DNA of 64,000 nucleotides from positions 124,001 to 188,000 of the forward strand of contig NVUW01000001.1 in NCBI GenBank assembly GCA_002733205.1, written 5' to 3'. Position numbers and translations under genes: made by a program. The DNA comes from Thalassobium sp. Its GTDB lineage: Bacteria; Pseudomonadota; Gammaproteobacteria; Pseudomonadales; Oceanobacteraceae. The notes under the pieces are model-generated. The model made no database searches, was not told the origin of the DNA, and was given only the letters and a program-made list of their open reading frames with translations. Shown piece by piece: positions 10,048 to 18,532 of the stretch. Numbering within the stretch: the first letter of the stretch is position 1; every line of letters starts with the position of its first letter.

Positions 10048-10668
10048 ATGAGACGCTACCTGCTGCAACCCCTGATCAAAGGCTCAATGGTGGTGCTGCC
10101 TTTATTGGTCACAGTCTGGCTGCTGTGGTCGGCGCTGATGTGGCTGAATGGTCTGGGCCTGAGCCTGCTGGCCAGCCTGCATATTCCCAGCATTTTCCCC
10201 GGTATGGGTCTGCTGTTGATGCTGCTGGCGCTGCTGTCCGTCGGCTTATTATTTCAGTTCAACCCGGTCAGCTGGCTTTACCAGTACGTGGAAGATGCCC
10301 TGCTGCGTTTTCCGCTGATCAAAACACTGTACGGTGCAGTGAAAGATTTTGCGGCCATGTTTGATCAGGAAAAACAGCACAATCAGCAAGTGGTACTGGT
10401 CAGCATGCCCGGCGATGCACAACTGCTGGGCTTTATTACCGCCGGTAAAATTCCACCCGCGGTTCAGAAGGCCGGCGATCAGGAAGAACTGGTCGCGGTG
10501 TATCTGCCCATGAGCTACATGGTTGGCGGTTACACCTTGTTTGTACCGCGTTCGCGTCTGACGATGCTCGACTGGTCGTTTGAAGATGCCATGCGCTTTG
10601 CCCTGACCGCCGGCGTATCGCAAAGCCAGGCCCGTAAAAAAGAGCCGGGGGCAGAGTCGAGAAACTAA
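10048..10668 (+). CDS. DUF502 family membrane protein
   Basis: A 206-residue inner-membrane protein with two strong N-terminal helices (about 10-30 and 50-72). The conserved DUF502 core follows: PLIKTLYGAVKDF, then the TAGKIPP-type glycine segment, then the VAVYLPMSYMVGGYTLFVPRSRL block. The function of the family is unknown. It follows the ion channel by 10 bases with a GGAG ribosome site, so the pair is likely an operon. Its stop overlaps the stop of the convergent gene at 10665. Confidence 0.85.
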   Translation: MRRYLLQPLIKGSMVVLPLLVTVWLLWSALMWLNGLGLSLLASLHIPSIFPGMGLLLMLLALLSVGLLFQFNPVSWLYQYVEDALLRFPLIKTLYGAVKDFAAMFDQEKQHNQQVVLVSMPGDAQLLGFITAGKIPPAVQKAGDQEELVAVYLPMSYMVGGYTLFVPRSRLTMLDWSFEDAMRFALTAGVSQSQARKKEPGAESRN

Positions 10669-11195
10669 TTCACGATGTCACAAACCTGGCGTGTCAGCGC
10701 CAGAAATGCCCCCAGCGCCAGCAATAAAAAGGCGCAGGCCAGCAGAATCGCCACCGGATAATAGAGGTTACCGGCCAGATCCAACTGGCTGTATTTAATA
10801 ATCATAATCAGCGCTTCCAGTACCAGAGCAATGCACACGGTACCCACAAAGCGGGTAATAGTGCGGCGGATATTCTGGAAAATATTTTCCCCGGCTTCTT
10901 CTGCCGCGTATTCCTTACCAACCCCCAACCCCAGCTCATACATTGCCAGCGCGATCACCAGCGTATTAATGGCTTTAATCACCAGTGTGACCATATCGCC
11001 GTCGCTGCTGAACAAACCATTAAAGAAGGTAGAGAAAGACAGTCCCACCAGCAGCAAAGCCAGCAGATGAAAAACCCCGGAGAATAATAACGCTACGCCG
11101 GTTTTGTATTGATGAAGCAGAGAGTCTGCCGTGTGTTTTTGTTCGCCGGTCAAAGATGGCTGCATCGGTCGGTCCCGTGACATCGTCATAAACAT
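10665..11195 (-). CDS. Integral membrane protein of unknown function
   Basis: I chose the ATG at 11195. The frame is open further upstream, but that part (to 11348) has the look of non-coding sequence. Further ATGs at 11189, 11183 and 11165 are possible. The protein (about 176 residues) has four hydrophobic segments: VALLFSGVFHLLALLLVGLS, ALAMYELGLGVG, the region ending VCIALVLEALIMII, and AILLACAFLLLALGAFLAL. A charged soluble linker KEYAAEEAGENIFQNIRR lies in the middle. The pattern is loosely like PsiE-type membrane proteins, but I do not assign it. It converges on the DUF502 gene with a 4-base overlap of the stops. Confidence 0.7.
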   Translation of the reverse strand: MFMTMSRDRPMQPSLTGEQKHTADSLLHQYKTGVALLFSGVFHLLALLLVGLSFSTFFNGLFSSDGDMVTLVIKAINTLVIALAMYELGLGVGKEYAAEEAGENIFQNIRRTITRFVGTVCIALVLEALIMIIKYSQLDLAGNLYYPVAILLACAFLLLALGAFLALTRQVCDIVN

Positions 11196-11423
11196 GTCTG
11201 TCTGGGACTGCCTCAGGCGCGGACGGTTCCTTATTGATTCGGGGGAGACTTCTCTCAGACTGAATTCATGCGCACCACAAGCTGCCTGATGGCCGGGCGG
11301 ATAGTGTCTGCATTGGCCGCCGGGCCCGCCGCGCTGAATAACCGGCACAGCAAAAAACGGCAGGCTGTGTGATAGTGTGCAAAAATATAACTATTACCGC
11401 GTTACGGGTCAGGCAAACACAGC

Positions 11424-12494
11424 ATGGAAGATTCTATCAACACATCCTCCAATTCATCCTCCCCAGCGTCCGGATCAACGTCGGAGCCAGCGCTGTCAAC
11501 GGCGCAGATCCAGCGTTTTATTCCGTTTGACGAACTGTCTGCCCATGCAGTCAGCGAGCTGCTGCCGCATTTCCGCGCCTATTCGCTGGGTGATAAAAAG
11601 ATTCTGTTCAAACGCGGTGAAGAAGACGATGAGTGCCATTTTCTGCTTGAAGGCACCGTGGATCTGGCCGATGACCAGTTCCGTATTACTCAAATTAAAG
11701 GGGACGATGACGAAAACTTCCTCGCCCTGGATGCCAGCCATCCGATTCACCGTCACGCCGCCGTCAGTCAATCGCCCTGCCAGCTGTTCGCCATTAAGCG
11801 CCAGTATCTGGAGCTGATCACCACCTGGTCTGAATTGCGCCAGGCCTACGGACTGGAAGAAGAAAACGAACACGACTGGCTCGAAAGTCTGCTCACCTCA
11901 GAGCTGTTCAACCGTGTGCCGCCGGCCAATATCCAGAAACTGCTGACACGCTTTAACGAACGCAGCGTGACTCTGGGCGAAGCCATTATTAATGAAGGCG
12001 AAGAAGGCCACGAATGCTATGTCATCAAAACCGGCAAGGCCATCGTCAGCCGTAAGCTGAGCAACAAACAGGAAACTCTGGCCGCACTCGGCAGCGGTGA
12101 TCTGTTTGGAGAAGATGCCCTGGTCAGCAACCTGCCCCGCAATGCCAGCATCACCATGAGCAGTAACGGCGTGCTGATGGTGCTGACCAAAGAAGATTTC
12201 GACACACTGCTGAAAAAGCCGGTGATTGAATACGTCAGCGAAAGCGAGCTGAACGCCCTGATCGACGAAGGGGATACCGGCACCGTGTTACTGGATGTGC
12301 GCCTGCCGCAGGAAGTCGCCGCCAGCCCGGTGCACCGCGCCACCACCATTCCACTGGCTCAGTTGCGTAACCGCCTGCATGAGTTATCCAAAGCCTTTGT
12401 CTATGTTATCGCCGGTGAAGGCCGGGCAGAAGCCGCCGCCTACATTCTGACAGAGGCCGGTTACCAGGCGCGGGTACTTAACCGTAGTGAATAA
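11424..12494 (+). CDS. Cyclic nucleotide-binding domain protein with C-terminal rhodanese-like domain
   Basis: Cytoplasmic 356-residue protein with two tandem cNMP-binding (cupin-like) folds, at about 30-145 and 155-265, and a rhodanese-like domain at about 275-356. The second cNMP domain has the phosphate-cassette-like stretch GSGDLFGEDALVSNLPRNAS, so it may bind a nucleotide. The first domain is degenerate. In the rhodanese part the sequence FVYVIAGEGRAEAAA occupies the position of the active-site cysteine loop and has no cysteine, so it is probably a sensor or scaffold rather than a sulfurtransferase. There is no DNA-binding domain. Confidence 0.88.
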   Translation: MEDSINTSSNSSSPASGSTSEPALSTAQIQRFIPFDELSAHAVSELLPHFRAYSLGDKKILFKRGEEDDECHFLLEGTVDLADDQFRITQIKGDDDENFLALDASHPIHRHAAVSQSPCQLFAIKRQYLELITTWSELRQAYGLEEENEHDWLESLLTSELFNRVPPANIQKLLTRFNERSVTLGEAIINEGEEGHECYVIKTGKAIVSRKLSNKQETLAALGSGDLFGEDALVSNLPRNASITMSSNGVLMVLTKEDFDTLLKKPVIEYVSESELNALIDEGDTGTVLLDVRLPQEVAASPVHRATTIPLAQLRNRLHELSKAFVYVIAGEGRAEAAAYILTEAGYQARVLNRSE

Positions 12495-12539
12495 CCGCAG
12501 CGATTAACCTGCGCACCTCAGCGTCAGATCAGACGCTCT

Positions 12540-13424
12540 TCAGGGCCGGGTCACCGGCGCAATCATCTCTTCATAAGCCCGCATATAACGCGGCAGCGTA
12601 TTGCGGTCGAGCCACACCGCCATGCGCTGGCGGTTCGTCTCTGTCGGCTTTTGCTCATTCACCCAACGGTTAACCGCCGCAACCACCTGCGCTCCCCAAG
12701 GCGTTTTCGGACAGGCCATGTACCCTTTGGCAAATTGTGGCAGCTCCTTAATCGACAACGCCACCAACTCATGCTGCTCCGGAGCACGGATCGTGTTCAC
12801 CATATAGCGGTTAATCCAGGGGTATTCGATCATGTAATCAATACGTCCGGACTGCAGCATGCGGTAAAGACTCAGCGGACCATGCAAACTCGACAGAACA
12901 CTGGCGCGCTGATAAACAGCCCCTTCTTTCAGCAGCTCATCAATGAATACATAGTAGGAACGGTCAGCGACCAGGCCCAGACGCATATCCGTGCGGGCCA
13001 GCATATCCTGCGCGGCAACAGACTGCTCTGGGGCAAACATCGTGCGGTAATCTTCCAGCCGCACCATAAACGCCAATGATGGAAACAACGCCGGTGACTC
13101 GCTGAACAGGGTGTACTCGGCCCGCTCCGGGGTATACAACGCCGCCGGATGGCAGACATTGTCGCCGCTGCGGATCAGTTGCCAGGCGCGGGCCGGGGTC
13201 ATCTCTTCACGCACATGACGGTATTGCGGTGTCGCCGCCATGACCAGATGCAGGTAACTATCAACAATGCCCTTACCAGCCATGGGCCCTTCACGAATAT
13301 GCAACGGCGGGTATGGCATCACAGCCCAACGCAACACCGGCCGGGTATCGGCGTCCGGCGGAGTTTCCTGCGCCACCGGCGACCCCATCATCACCAGCAA
13401 GCCAATTGTGCACAGCCAACGCAT
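12540..13424 (-). CDS. Periplasmic substrate-binding protein-like (SBP_bac_3 fold)
   Basis: The 294-residue protein has a short signal peptide ending near VAQ-ET. It then has a bilobed solute-binding-protein pattern: LRWAVMPYPPLHI at the start of lobe 1, a mid-protein LGLVADRSYYVFIDELL, and SGRIDYMIEYP, which is typical of family 3 extracellular binding proteins. No ABC permease or ATPase is adjacent, so it may be an orphan sensor or binding protein. The ligand cannot be told. A 45-base gap separates it from the convergent gene upstream in the map. Confidence 0.78.
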   Translation of the reverse strand: MRWLCTIGLLVMMGSPVAQETPPDADTRPVLRWAVMPYPPLHIREGPMAGKGIVDSYLHLVMAATPQYRHVREEMTPARAWQLIRSGDNVCHPAALYTPERAEYTLFSESPALFPSLAFMVRLEDYRTMFAPEQSVAAQDMLARTDMRLGLVADRSYYVFIDELLKEGAVYQRASVLSSLHGPLSLYRMLQSGRIDYMIEYPWINRYMVNTIRAPEQHELVALSIKELPQFAKGYMACPKTPWGAQVVAAVNRWVNEQKPTETNRQRMAVWLDRNTLPRYMRAYEEMIAPVTRP

Positions 13425-13568
13425 ACAGGCTCCATGATTCTTGCGTAATCAGAACTTAAGCGTAGACCAGCAGTGCTTCCAGGGCGGGGGGATCACACTA
13501 ACGCCGGGAACATTGATCAACATTGCGCAGCAACGGCCCAAAGGCTGATTGTTCTTCATAGTGACCAC

Positions 13569-13729
13569 GGATGGCGGGCATCAAAGCGCAGCAGGAGCAA
13601 AACTTAACGCGCTTCAGCGCGGCCCGAAGGGTGTCCGCCAAGGATGGCGGGCATAAAAGCGCAGCAGGAGCAAAGCTTAACGCGCTTCAGCGCGGCCCGA
13701 AGGGTGCCCGCCAAGGATGGCGGGCATAA
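13569..13729. repeat. 73-bp tandem repeat, two full copies plus a partial third
   Basis: GGATGGCGGGCAT begins at 13569, 13642 and 13715, an exact 73-base period. The two full units differ at only a few positions. Each junction forms a hairpin with arms GCCCGCC and GGCGGGC around AAGGAT. The array abuts the terminator of the peroxiredoxin gene. The rest of 13425-13568 has no recognisable feature. Confidence 0.9.
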
Positions 13730-13753
13730 AAAAACCCGCACAAGGCGGGTTCT
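13728..13753 (-). terminator. Rho-independent terminator of the peroxiredoxin gene
   Basis: On the minus strand ACCCGC and GCGGGT arms around a 5-base loop are followed by a run of seven T, 16 bases after the peroxiredoxin stop. Confidence 0.85.
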
Positions 13754-13768
13754 TAAAGCGCGGTAAAC

Positions 13769-14371
13769 TTACAGTTTGCCCGCTTCTTCGGCCAGGTACT
13801 TGGCAACGCCTTCCGGAGAAGCATTCATACCTTTGTCGCCTTTGTTCCAGCCAGCCGGGCAAACTTCGCCGTGAGCTTCGTGGAATTGCAGAGCTTCAAC
13901 CAGACGTACCAGCTCATCAATGTTACGGCCCAGTGGCAGGTCGTTGATGTTGGCCGCACGTACCAGGCCCTCTTTATCGATCAGGAAAGCGCCACGCAGT
14001 GCAACGCCACCGGCAGTTTCTACGTCGTAGGCTTTACAGATACCGTGGTCAACGTCAGCTGCCATGGTGTACTTAACTTCACCGATACCGCCTTTGGCGA
14101 CCGGTGTGTTACGCCATGCGTTGTGAGTGAAGTGAGAATCGATGGATACAGAAATCACTTCAACACCCAGTTCTTCAAACTTAGCCATACGGTGGTCCAG
14201 AGCGATCAGCTCAGACGGACATACGAAGGTGAAATCCAGCGGATAGAAGAACACCAGAGCGTATTTGCCTTTGGTTGCTTCTGCGAAGTTGTATGAATCA
14301 ACGATGGTGCCGTTGCCCAATACAGCCGGAACGGTAAAGTCGGGTGCTTTTTTACCTACCAGTACGCTCAT
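13769..14371 (-). CDS. Typical 2-Cys peroxiredoxin (AhpC/TSA, Prx1 type)
   Basis: Thiol peroxidase that reduces H2O2 and organic peroxides in the cytoplasm. The peroxidatic cysteine is Cys51 in FYPLDFTFVCPSE. The resolving cysteine lies near the C-terminus in GEVCPAGW, so it is a typical two-cysteine enzyme of about 200 residues. It carries a GGIGEVKY loop, like the GGxG motif of peroxide-sensitive members, and a C-terminal helix after the resolving Cys. An AGGGAG ribosome site precedes the ATG at 14371. Monocistronic, with its own terminator. The reductant is not encoded nearby. Confidence 0.95.
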   Translation of the reverse strand: MSVLVGKKAPDFTVPAVLGNGTIVDSYNFAEATKGKYALVFFYPLDFTFVCPSELIALDHRMAKFEELGVEVISVSIDSHFTHNAWRNTPVAKGGIGEVKYTMAADVDHGICKAYDVETAGGVALRGAFLIDKEGLVRAANINDLPLGRNIDELVRLVEALQFHEAHGEVCPAGWNKGDKGMNASPEGVAKYLAEEAGKL

Positions 14372-14565
14372 GTTTGTTACTCCCTGTGAGTTCTGAAAAT
14401 TATCGGTATTATCCTGACAATGCCAGCGGCACAGCCAGAGTATAAAGAGCGAGTATCATACAACGCGCTCCCGGCTAAGCATACCGCCGCCAGCGGAGAA
14501 TAAAGGTCTCGATAAGTTTTCCCAATCAATGCCATAGTAATTGGCTATAACGTAGGTAAGTGATT

Positions 14566-15318
14566 GTGGCAGAAGGGTTTTTTAGCAAACTCCCGGCAAC
14601 GAAGCGGAGACACTACCAGCGTTTGCTGCTGGCTGTGGCTATCTCGTTGTTGCTGCATGCCCTGCTGCTGTCGGCACCTTTCTCTGTTCGGCTGACACCG
14701 GCACAGACGCAACCCGTAATTAATGCCGAACTGCGCCAGCCACAAATAAGCGCCCGGACCTTGCAAGATGAATCGCCAGCTCAGGTGCCGAAAGCTCAGG
14801 TTCAGACAGTCCCGACTCAGGAAGTGACTCAAAGCCAAAGCGAAGCTGTTAAACACAACGCGGCTCCGGAGCAGAGTCAGAAGCAGCCTCAGGCAAAAAC
14901 AGAAGCCGCCAAACAACAACCCCAGAAGCCAATACCTGAGCCGCAATCCGCACCACAACCAACGCAGCAGTCAACCGCACAATCAGCGCAGCAGCTCATT
15001 CAGCAACAGACCGGACTGGTTACCGAAAAAGAAGATCTGTCTGCCGATCCGCTGGAGCGCAGCTACCAGCAGAAACTGCTCGCGCACCTGCGCGAACGGG
15101 TAATTGCACCGGCGCAATTTACCGGCAGTGTAAGGCTGGAGCTGACCTTAAGTTACCGCCAGGTCGCCACCAACGTGCGGGTTATCCGCTCCAGCGGTGA
15201 TCCGGTAATGGACGACTGGGCGATCAAAGCCGCACTGGCCGCTAACCCCTACCCCAGAGTGCCGGATGAATTACCAGCGTCGTATACCTTCCGCCCGACC
15301 ATCCGCACCCTGCAATAA
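14566..15318 (+). CDS. TonB-family energy transducer
   Basis: Inner-membrane-anchored protein that transmits proton-motive force to outer-membrane receptors. It has a positively charged N-terminus and one membrane helix (RLLLAVAISLLLHALLLSA, including the Ser/His pattern typical of TonB). A long Pro/Gln/Lys-rich periplasmic spacer (about residues 50-150) follows, and a C-terminal TonB fold (VRLELTLSYRQVATNVRVIRSSGDPVMDDWAIKAA). I prefer the GTG at 14566, seven bases after TAGGTA. A GTG at 14560 is in frame but too close to that site. No exbB or exbD is adjacent. Confidence 0.85.
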   Translation: MAEGFFSKLPATKRRHYQRLLLAVAISLLLHALLLSAPFSVRLTPAQTQPVINAELRQPQISARTLQDESPAQVPKAQVQTVPTQEVTQSQSEAVKHNAAPEQSQKQPQAKTEAAKQQPQKPIPEPQSAPQPTQQSTAQSAQQLIQQQTGLVTEKEDLSADPLERSYQQKLLAHLRERVIAPAQFTGSVRLELTLSYRQVATNVRVIRSSGDPVMDDWAIKAALAANPYPRVPDELPASYTFRPTIRTLQ

Positions 15319-15348
15319 CGCAGCTGTATGCCCTGAACACAGCCCATA

Positions 15349-15376
15349 AAAAATGGCCGCATATGCGGCCATTTTT
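15349..15376. terminator. Bidirectional terminator between tonB and uraA
   Basis: A perfect inverted repeat with 14-base arms (AAAAATGGCCGCAT and its complement) with no extra loop, rich in A on the left and T on the right. It can serve both convergent genes. Confidence 0.9.
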
Positions 15377-15409
15377 CTGCGGATAATGCAGATAAAAAGA
15401 AACGACAGC

Positions 15410-16708
15410 TTATTTACTGTGTTCCAGAATATCTTCCACGATCTCCTGCTCTTCATGCAGGTCTTCAGCGTCAGCTTTCTCATGCGGCAACAGCAGGTTC
15501 AGCACAATCGCCACCACACCACACAGGCTGACGCCCTGCAGGTGGAACTCGGAAGAACCAATTGCCATACCACCAATACCGAATACCAGCGTGGTCGCCA
15601 CAATCACCAGATTGCGCTGCGCGCTCATGTCGACTTTGGCTTTGATCAGGATGTTCATGCCAACACCGGCAATAGAGCCGAACAGCAGAATCATAATACC
15701 GCCCATCACCGGCGTCGGAATGGTCTGCAGCAGCACACCAAACTTGGCCACGAATGCCAGCACAATGGCAAACACCGCCGCCCAGGTCATGACGACCGGG
15801 TTAAAGGCTTTGGTCAGCATCACCGCACCGGTGACTTCGGAATAGGTAGTATTTGGCGGCCCACCAAACAAAGACGCCGCAGAAGTGGCTAAACCATCGC
15901 CCAGCAAAGTGCGGTGCAGGCCTGGTTTCTGGACGTAGTTTTTACCGGTCACACTGCCGATCGCCAGTACATCACCTACGTGTTCAATCGCCGGAGCAAT
16001 CGCCACCGGAATCATGAACAGAATGGCCGCGAGCTGAAATTCCGGCGTCACAAACTGCGGTAACTTAACCCATGGGCTGGCATCCACGGCAGTCAGATCG
16101 ACCATGCCGGTAAACGCCGCAATGGTGTAACCCACCGCCACACCCGCCAGAATCGGCACCAGACGGAAAATACCTTTCGCCAGAGTGGCCACCAGCAACG
16201 TGGTAATCAGGGCCGGCATCGATACCCACATGGCATCGGCATAAGGGAAGAGTTCGGCTGACGCATCACCGGCCTTACCCATCGCCATATTCACCGCGAT
16301 GGGAGCCAAGCCCAGACCAATCACCATAATGATCGGACCGGTAACCACCGGCGGCAGTAAACGATGCAGGAAGCCAGGACCACGGACAGCAACCACAGCC
16401 GACAAGGCAACGTATACCAATCCGGCACAGAACAGCGCGCCCATGGTCGCCGCCATCCCCCAGGTCTGAACGCTGAACAGAATCGGCGCAATAAAGGCAA
16501 AAGATGACGCCAGAAATACCGGCACTGAACGCTTGGTAGTGAACTGAAAAATCAGCGTACCGATACCGGCGGTAAACAGCGCCACACTCGGATCGAGGCC
16601 GGTAATCAGCGGCACCAGCACCAGTGCGCCGAAGGCCACAAACAGCATTTGCATGCCCGCCAGCAGCATACGCCAGCCGCGATACAGATCTTCTGTATTG
16701 TCCCGCAT
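15410..16708 (-). CDS. uraA: Uracil permease, NCS2 family
   Basis: Proton-coupled uracil importer of 432 residues with about 12-14 hydrophobic segments. The NCS2 signature region around PAIEHVGDVLAIGSVTGKNY is present; its glutamate contacts uracil in E. coli UraA. It also has the GGPPNTTYSEVTGAVMLTKAFNP motif. It lies 20 bases downstream of upp on the same strand, forming the upp-uraA salvage operon seen in many gammaproteobacteria. Length and motifs are ordinary. Confidence 0.95.
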   Translation of the reverse strand: MRDNTEDLYRGWRMLLAGMQMLFVAFGALVLVPLITGLDPSVALFTAGIGTLIFQFTTKRSVPVFLASSFAFIAPILFSVQTWGMAATMGALFCAGLVYVALSAVVAVRGPGFLHRLLPPVVTGPIIMVIGLGLAPIAVNMAMGKAGDASAELFPYADAMWVSMPALITTLLVATLAKGIFRLVPILAGVAVGYTIAAFTGMVDLTAVDASPWVKLPQFVTPEFQLAAILFMIPVAIAPAIEHVGDVLAIGSVTGKNYVQKPGLHRTLLGDGLATSAASLFGGPPNTTYSEVTGAVMLTKAFNPVVMTWAAVFAIVLAFVAKFGVLLQTIPTPVMGGIMILLFGSIAGVGMNILIKAKVDMSAQRNLVIVATTLVFGIGGMAIGSSEFHLQGVSLCGVVAIVLNLLLPHEKADAEDLHEEQEIVEDILEHSK

Positions 16709-16728
16709 AGAAACTCCCCTGATTTTAA

Positions 16729-17355
16729 TTATTTCGTGCCGAAGATCTTGTCACCGGCATCGCCCAAACCAGGGATAATGTACCCCTGCTCATTCAGATG
16801 GCTGTCCACCGATGCGGTATAAATATCCACATCCGGGTGCGCATCCTGAACCTTTTTAATACCTTCCGGTGCGGCCACCAGCACCAGCGCACGGATGCTG
16901 GTACAACCGGCCTGCTTTAACAGGTCGATGGTTGCCACCATCGAACCGCCAGTCGCCAGCATCGGATCAACAATCAATGACATACGCTGGTCGATATCCC
17001 CGGCCAGTTTGTCGAAGTAGCTCACCGGCTCCAGGGTTTCTTCATCGCGGTATAAACCAACAACGCTGATCTTGGCACTTGGCACCAGCTCCAGCACGCC
17101 GTCCAGCATGCCCAGACCGGCGCGCAGAATCGGTACTACGGTGATTTTTTTGCCGCGAATCCGCTCCGCTTCAACCGGACCACACCAGCCATCCAGGGTG
17201 TAGGTTTCCAGTTCCATATCTTTGGTTGCTTCGTAGGTCAGCAGGTTGCCGACTTCAGCCGCCAGTTGGCGGAAGGTGCGGGTGCTCATTGATTTGGATC
17301 GCATCAAACCAATTTTATGCTGCACCAGGGGGTGGCGGATCTCATGTACGCTCAT
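16729..17355 (-). CDS. upp: Uracil phosphoribosyltransferase
   Basis: Converts uracil and PRPP to UMP in pyrimidine salvage. I place the start at 17355 ([19 protein letters not shown]), which follows GAGGC and gives 208 residues, the standard family length. The open frame continues upstream to 17679, but that part overlaps the divergent ppiC gene and is not Upp-like. The PRPP-binding loop [11 protein letters not shown] and the C-terminal uracil-binding [17 protein letters not shown] are intact. It heads the operon with uraA. Confidence 0.97.
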   Translation of the reverse strand: MSVHEIRHPLVQHKIGLMRSKSMSTRTFRQLAAEVGNLLTYEATKDMELETYTLDGWCGPVEAERIRGKKITVVPILRAGLGMLDGVLELVPSAKISVVGLYRDEETLEPVSYFDKLAGDIDQRMSLIVDPMLATGGSMVATIDLLKQAGCTSIRALVLVAAPEGIKKVQDAHPDVDIYTASVDSHLNEQGYIIPGLGDAGDKIFGTK

Positions 17356-17479
17356 GCATGCCTCATTCTGTCTTTCGGGTACAATAACGGGCGCAATTTT
17401 CGCACAGCACCTGATCCTGCGCGACGCAAAATTTAACCGAATGGTCAGATTGGCCTGATAGACTGAATCCGAGGTAAGT

Positions 17480-17758
17480 ATGCCCCGCGCCTGTGCCCGC
17501 CATATTCTGGTAAAAACCAAAGAAGAAGCCGACAAACTGAAGCAATTACTCGACAAAGGAGCCGACTTCAGCAAGCTGGCAAAACAACACTCACAATGCC
17601 CGAGTAAGAAAAACGGCGGCAGCCTGGGTGAGTTCAATAAAGGTGAAATGGTCAAAGCCTTTGACGATGTGGTGTTCAAAGGGCCATTACTGAAAGTTCA
17701 GGGGCCGGTTAAAACCCGTTTTGGCTACCACCTGATCGAGACTATTTACCGTAACTGA
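17480..17758 (+). CDS. ppiC: Parvulin-type peptidyl-prolyl cis-trans isomerase
   Basis: Small cytoplasmic PPIase of 92 residues, a single parvulin domain like E. coli PpiC. Conserved features are [13 protein letters not shown] at the start, [22 protein letters not shown] in the middle, [10 protein letters not shown], and [14 protein letters not shown] at the end, including the active-site Cys and the two His of parvulins. It is divergent from upp with 124 bases between the start codons. Confidence 0.95.
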   Translation: MPRACARHILVKTKEEADKLKQLLDKGADFSKLAKQHSQCPSKKNGGSLGEFNKGEMVKAFDDVVFKGPLLKVQGPVKTRFGYHLIETIYRN

Positions 17759-18532
17759 GGCAGAGGCAATGCCCTGCGCCTGCCTCTGCAGCTCCACTGT
17801 TTTTAATCAGCACGTAGCTGACAAAAACAGCATTTTTTAACATCCAGGCCCAATGCCTCACAGGGGAACTTATCCCCTTGCCGGCGGGCCGACCCCAGCT
17901 TCGCGCTTTCTGGGCCGTCACCCTTGAAGCCTTGATATTTACTGGCCGCGCACCTCATCGGCCATCCATGGCCGGAGCCGCTTGTCCGCATCCCTGCGGA
18001 CAGACCAGAAATATCATCGGTTTCTGCGGCGGCCCCAGAGGCGCAGAAAACCATCGCCGCTTTTCAAATCAAACGTATTCTTTTAAGTCTCATGTCGCAA
18101 ACACGGTTTCCTTTGATATGCGGCTGAGCGGGTTACTGTAACCGGCGATCGTGCGGCGCCAGACAACCAGATGATTCTGCGGCCTTCAGAGCAAAACCCT
18201 GCCCCGGAACGATACAAATTATGGGTATTTTAAAACGTCGTTCCGGGGCGAATTGTTTTGCGTGCCGCATAATCATTGCAGTTGGCCGGATGAAGCCGGA
18301 CGCGCCGAAAAGAGAGGATTGTAAGGAGATACCTCTCCTTACAGGGGGCCAGGGGCTTGCCCCGGAAAGGCGTTTCAGGTTGAAAAACAGTCCTCGATTA
18401 TGGAGTGACACTCCAGGCTGTGGGAGAGCAATGGCCTCTGCCCTGTCTGTAACTATCTTTTTCTGCCTATGATGACATTTGCCATCCGGCAGCGCAGACT
18501 AAGCGCTTTATTTTCAGCCTCCGGACTCCGCT
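17759..18532. other. 774-bp intergenic region dense in hairpins, no convincing gene
   Basis: Several inverted repeats crowd this gap. There are small hairpins at 17861-17880 (AGGGGA/TCCCCT) and about 17893-17913. A branched structure at 17934-18015 has an outer stem GATATTT...AAATATC enclosing CGGCCAT/ATGGCCG and GTCCGCA/TGCGGAC. Another stem, GGTTTCTGCG/CGCAGAAAACC, follows at 18018-18051. A 12+12 stem pairs 18201-18212 with 18238-18249 (GCCCCGGAACGA). A 10+10 stem lies at 18320-18343 (TGTAAGGAGA). The open frames here look like by-products of the repeats rather than proteins. Confidence 0.6.

Noticed and set aside
17803..18141. Open frames of 83-87 codons on both strands in the ppiC-rimK gap
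   Set aside because: They cover the nested inverted repeats and have no ribosome site or recognisable motif, so I treat them as by-products of repeat structure.
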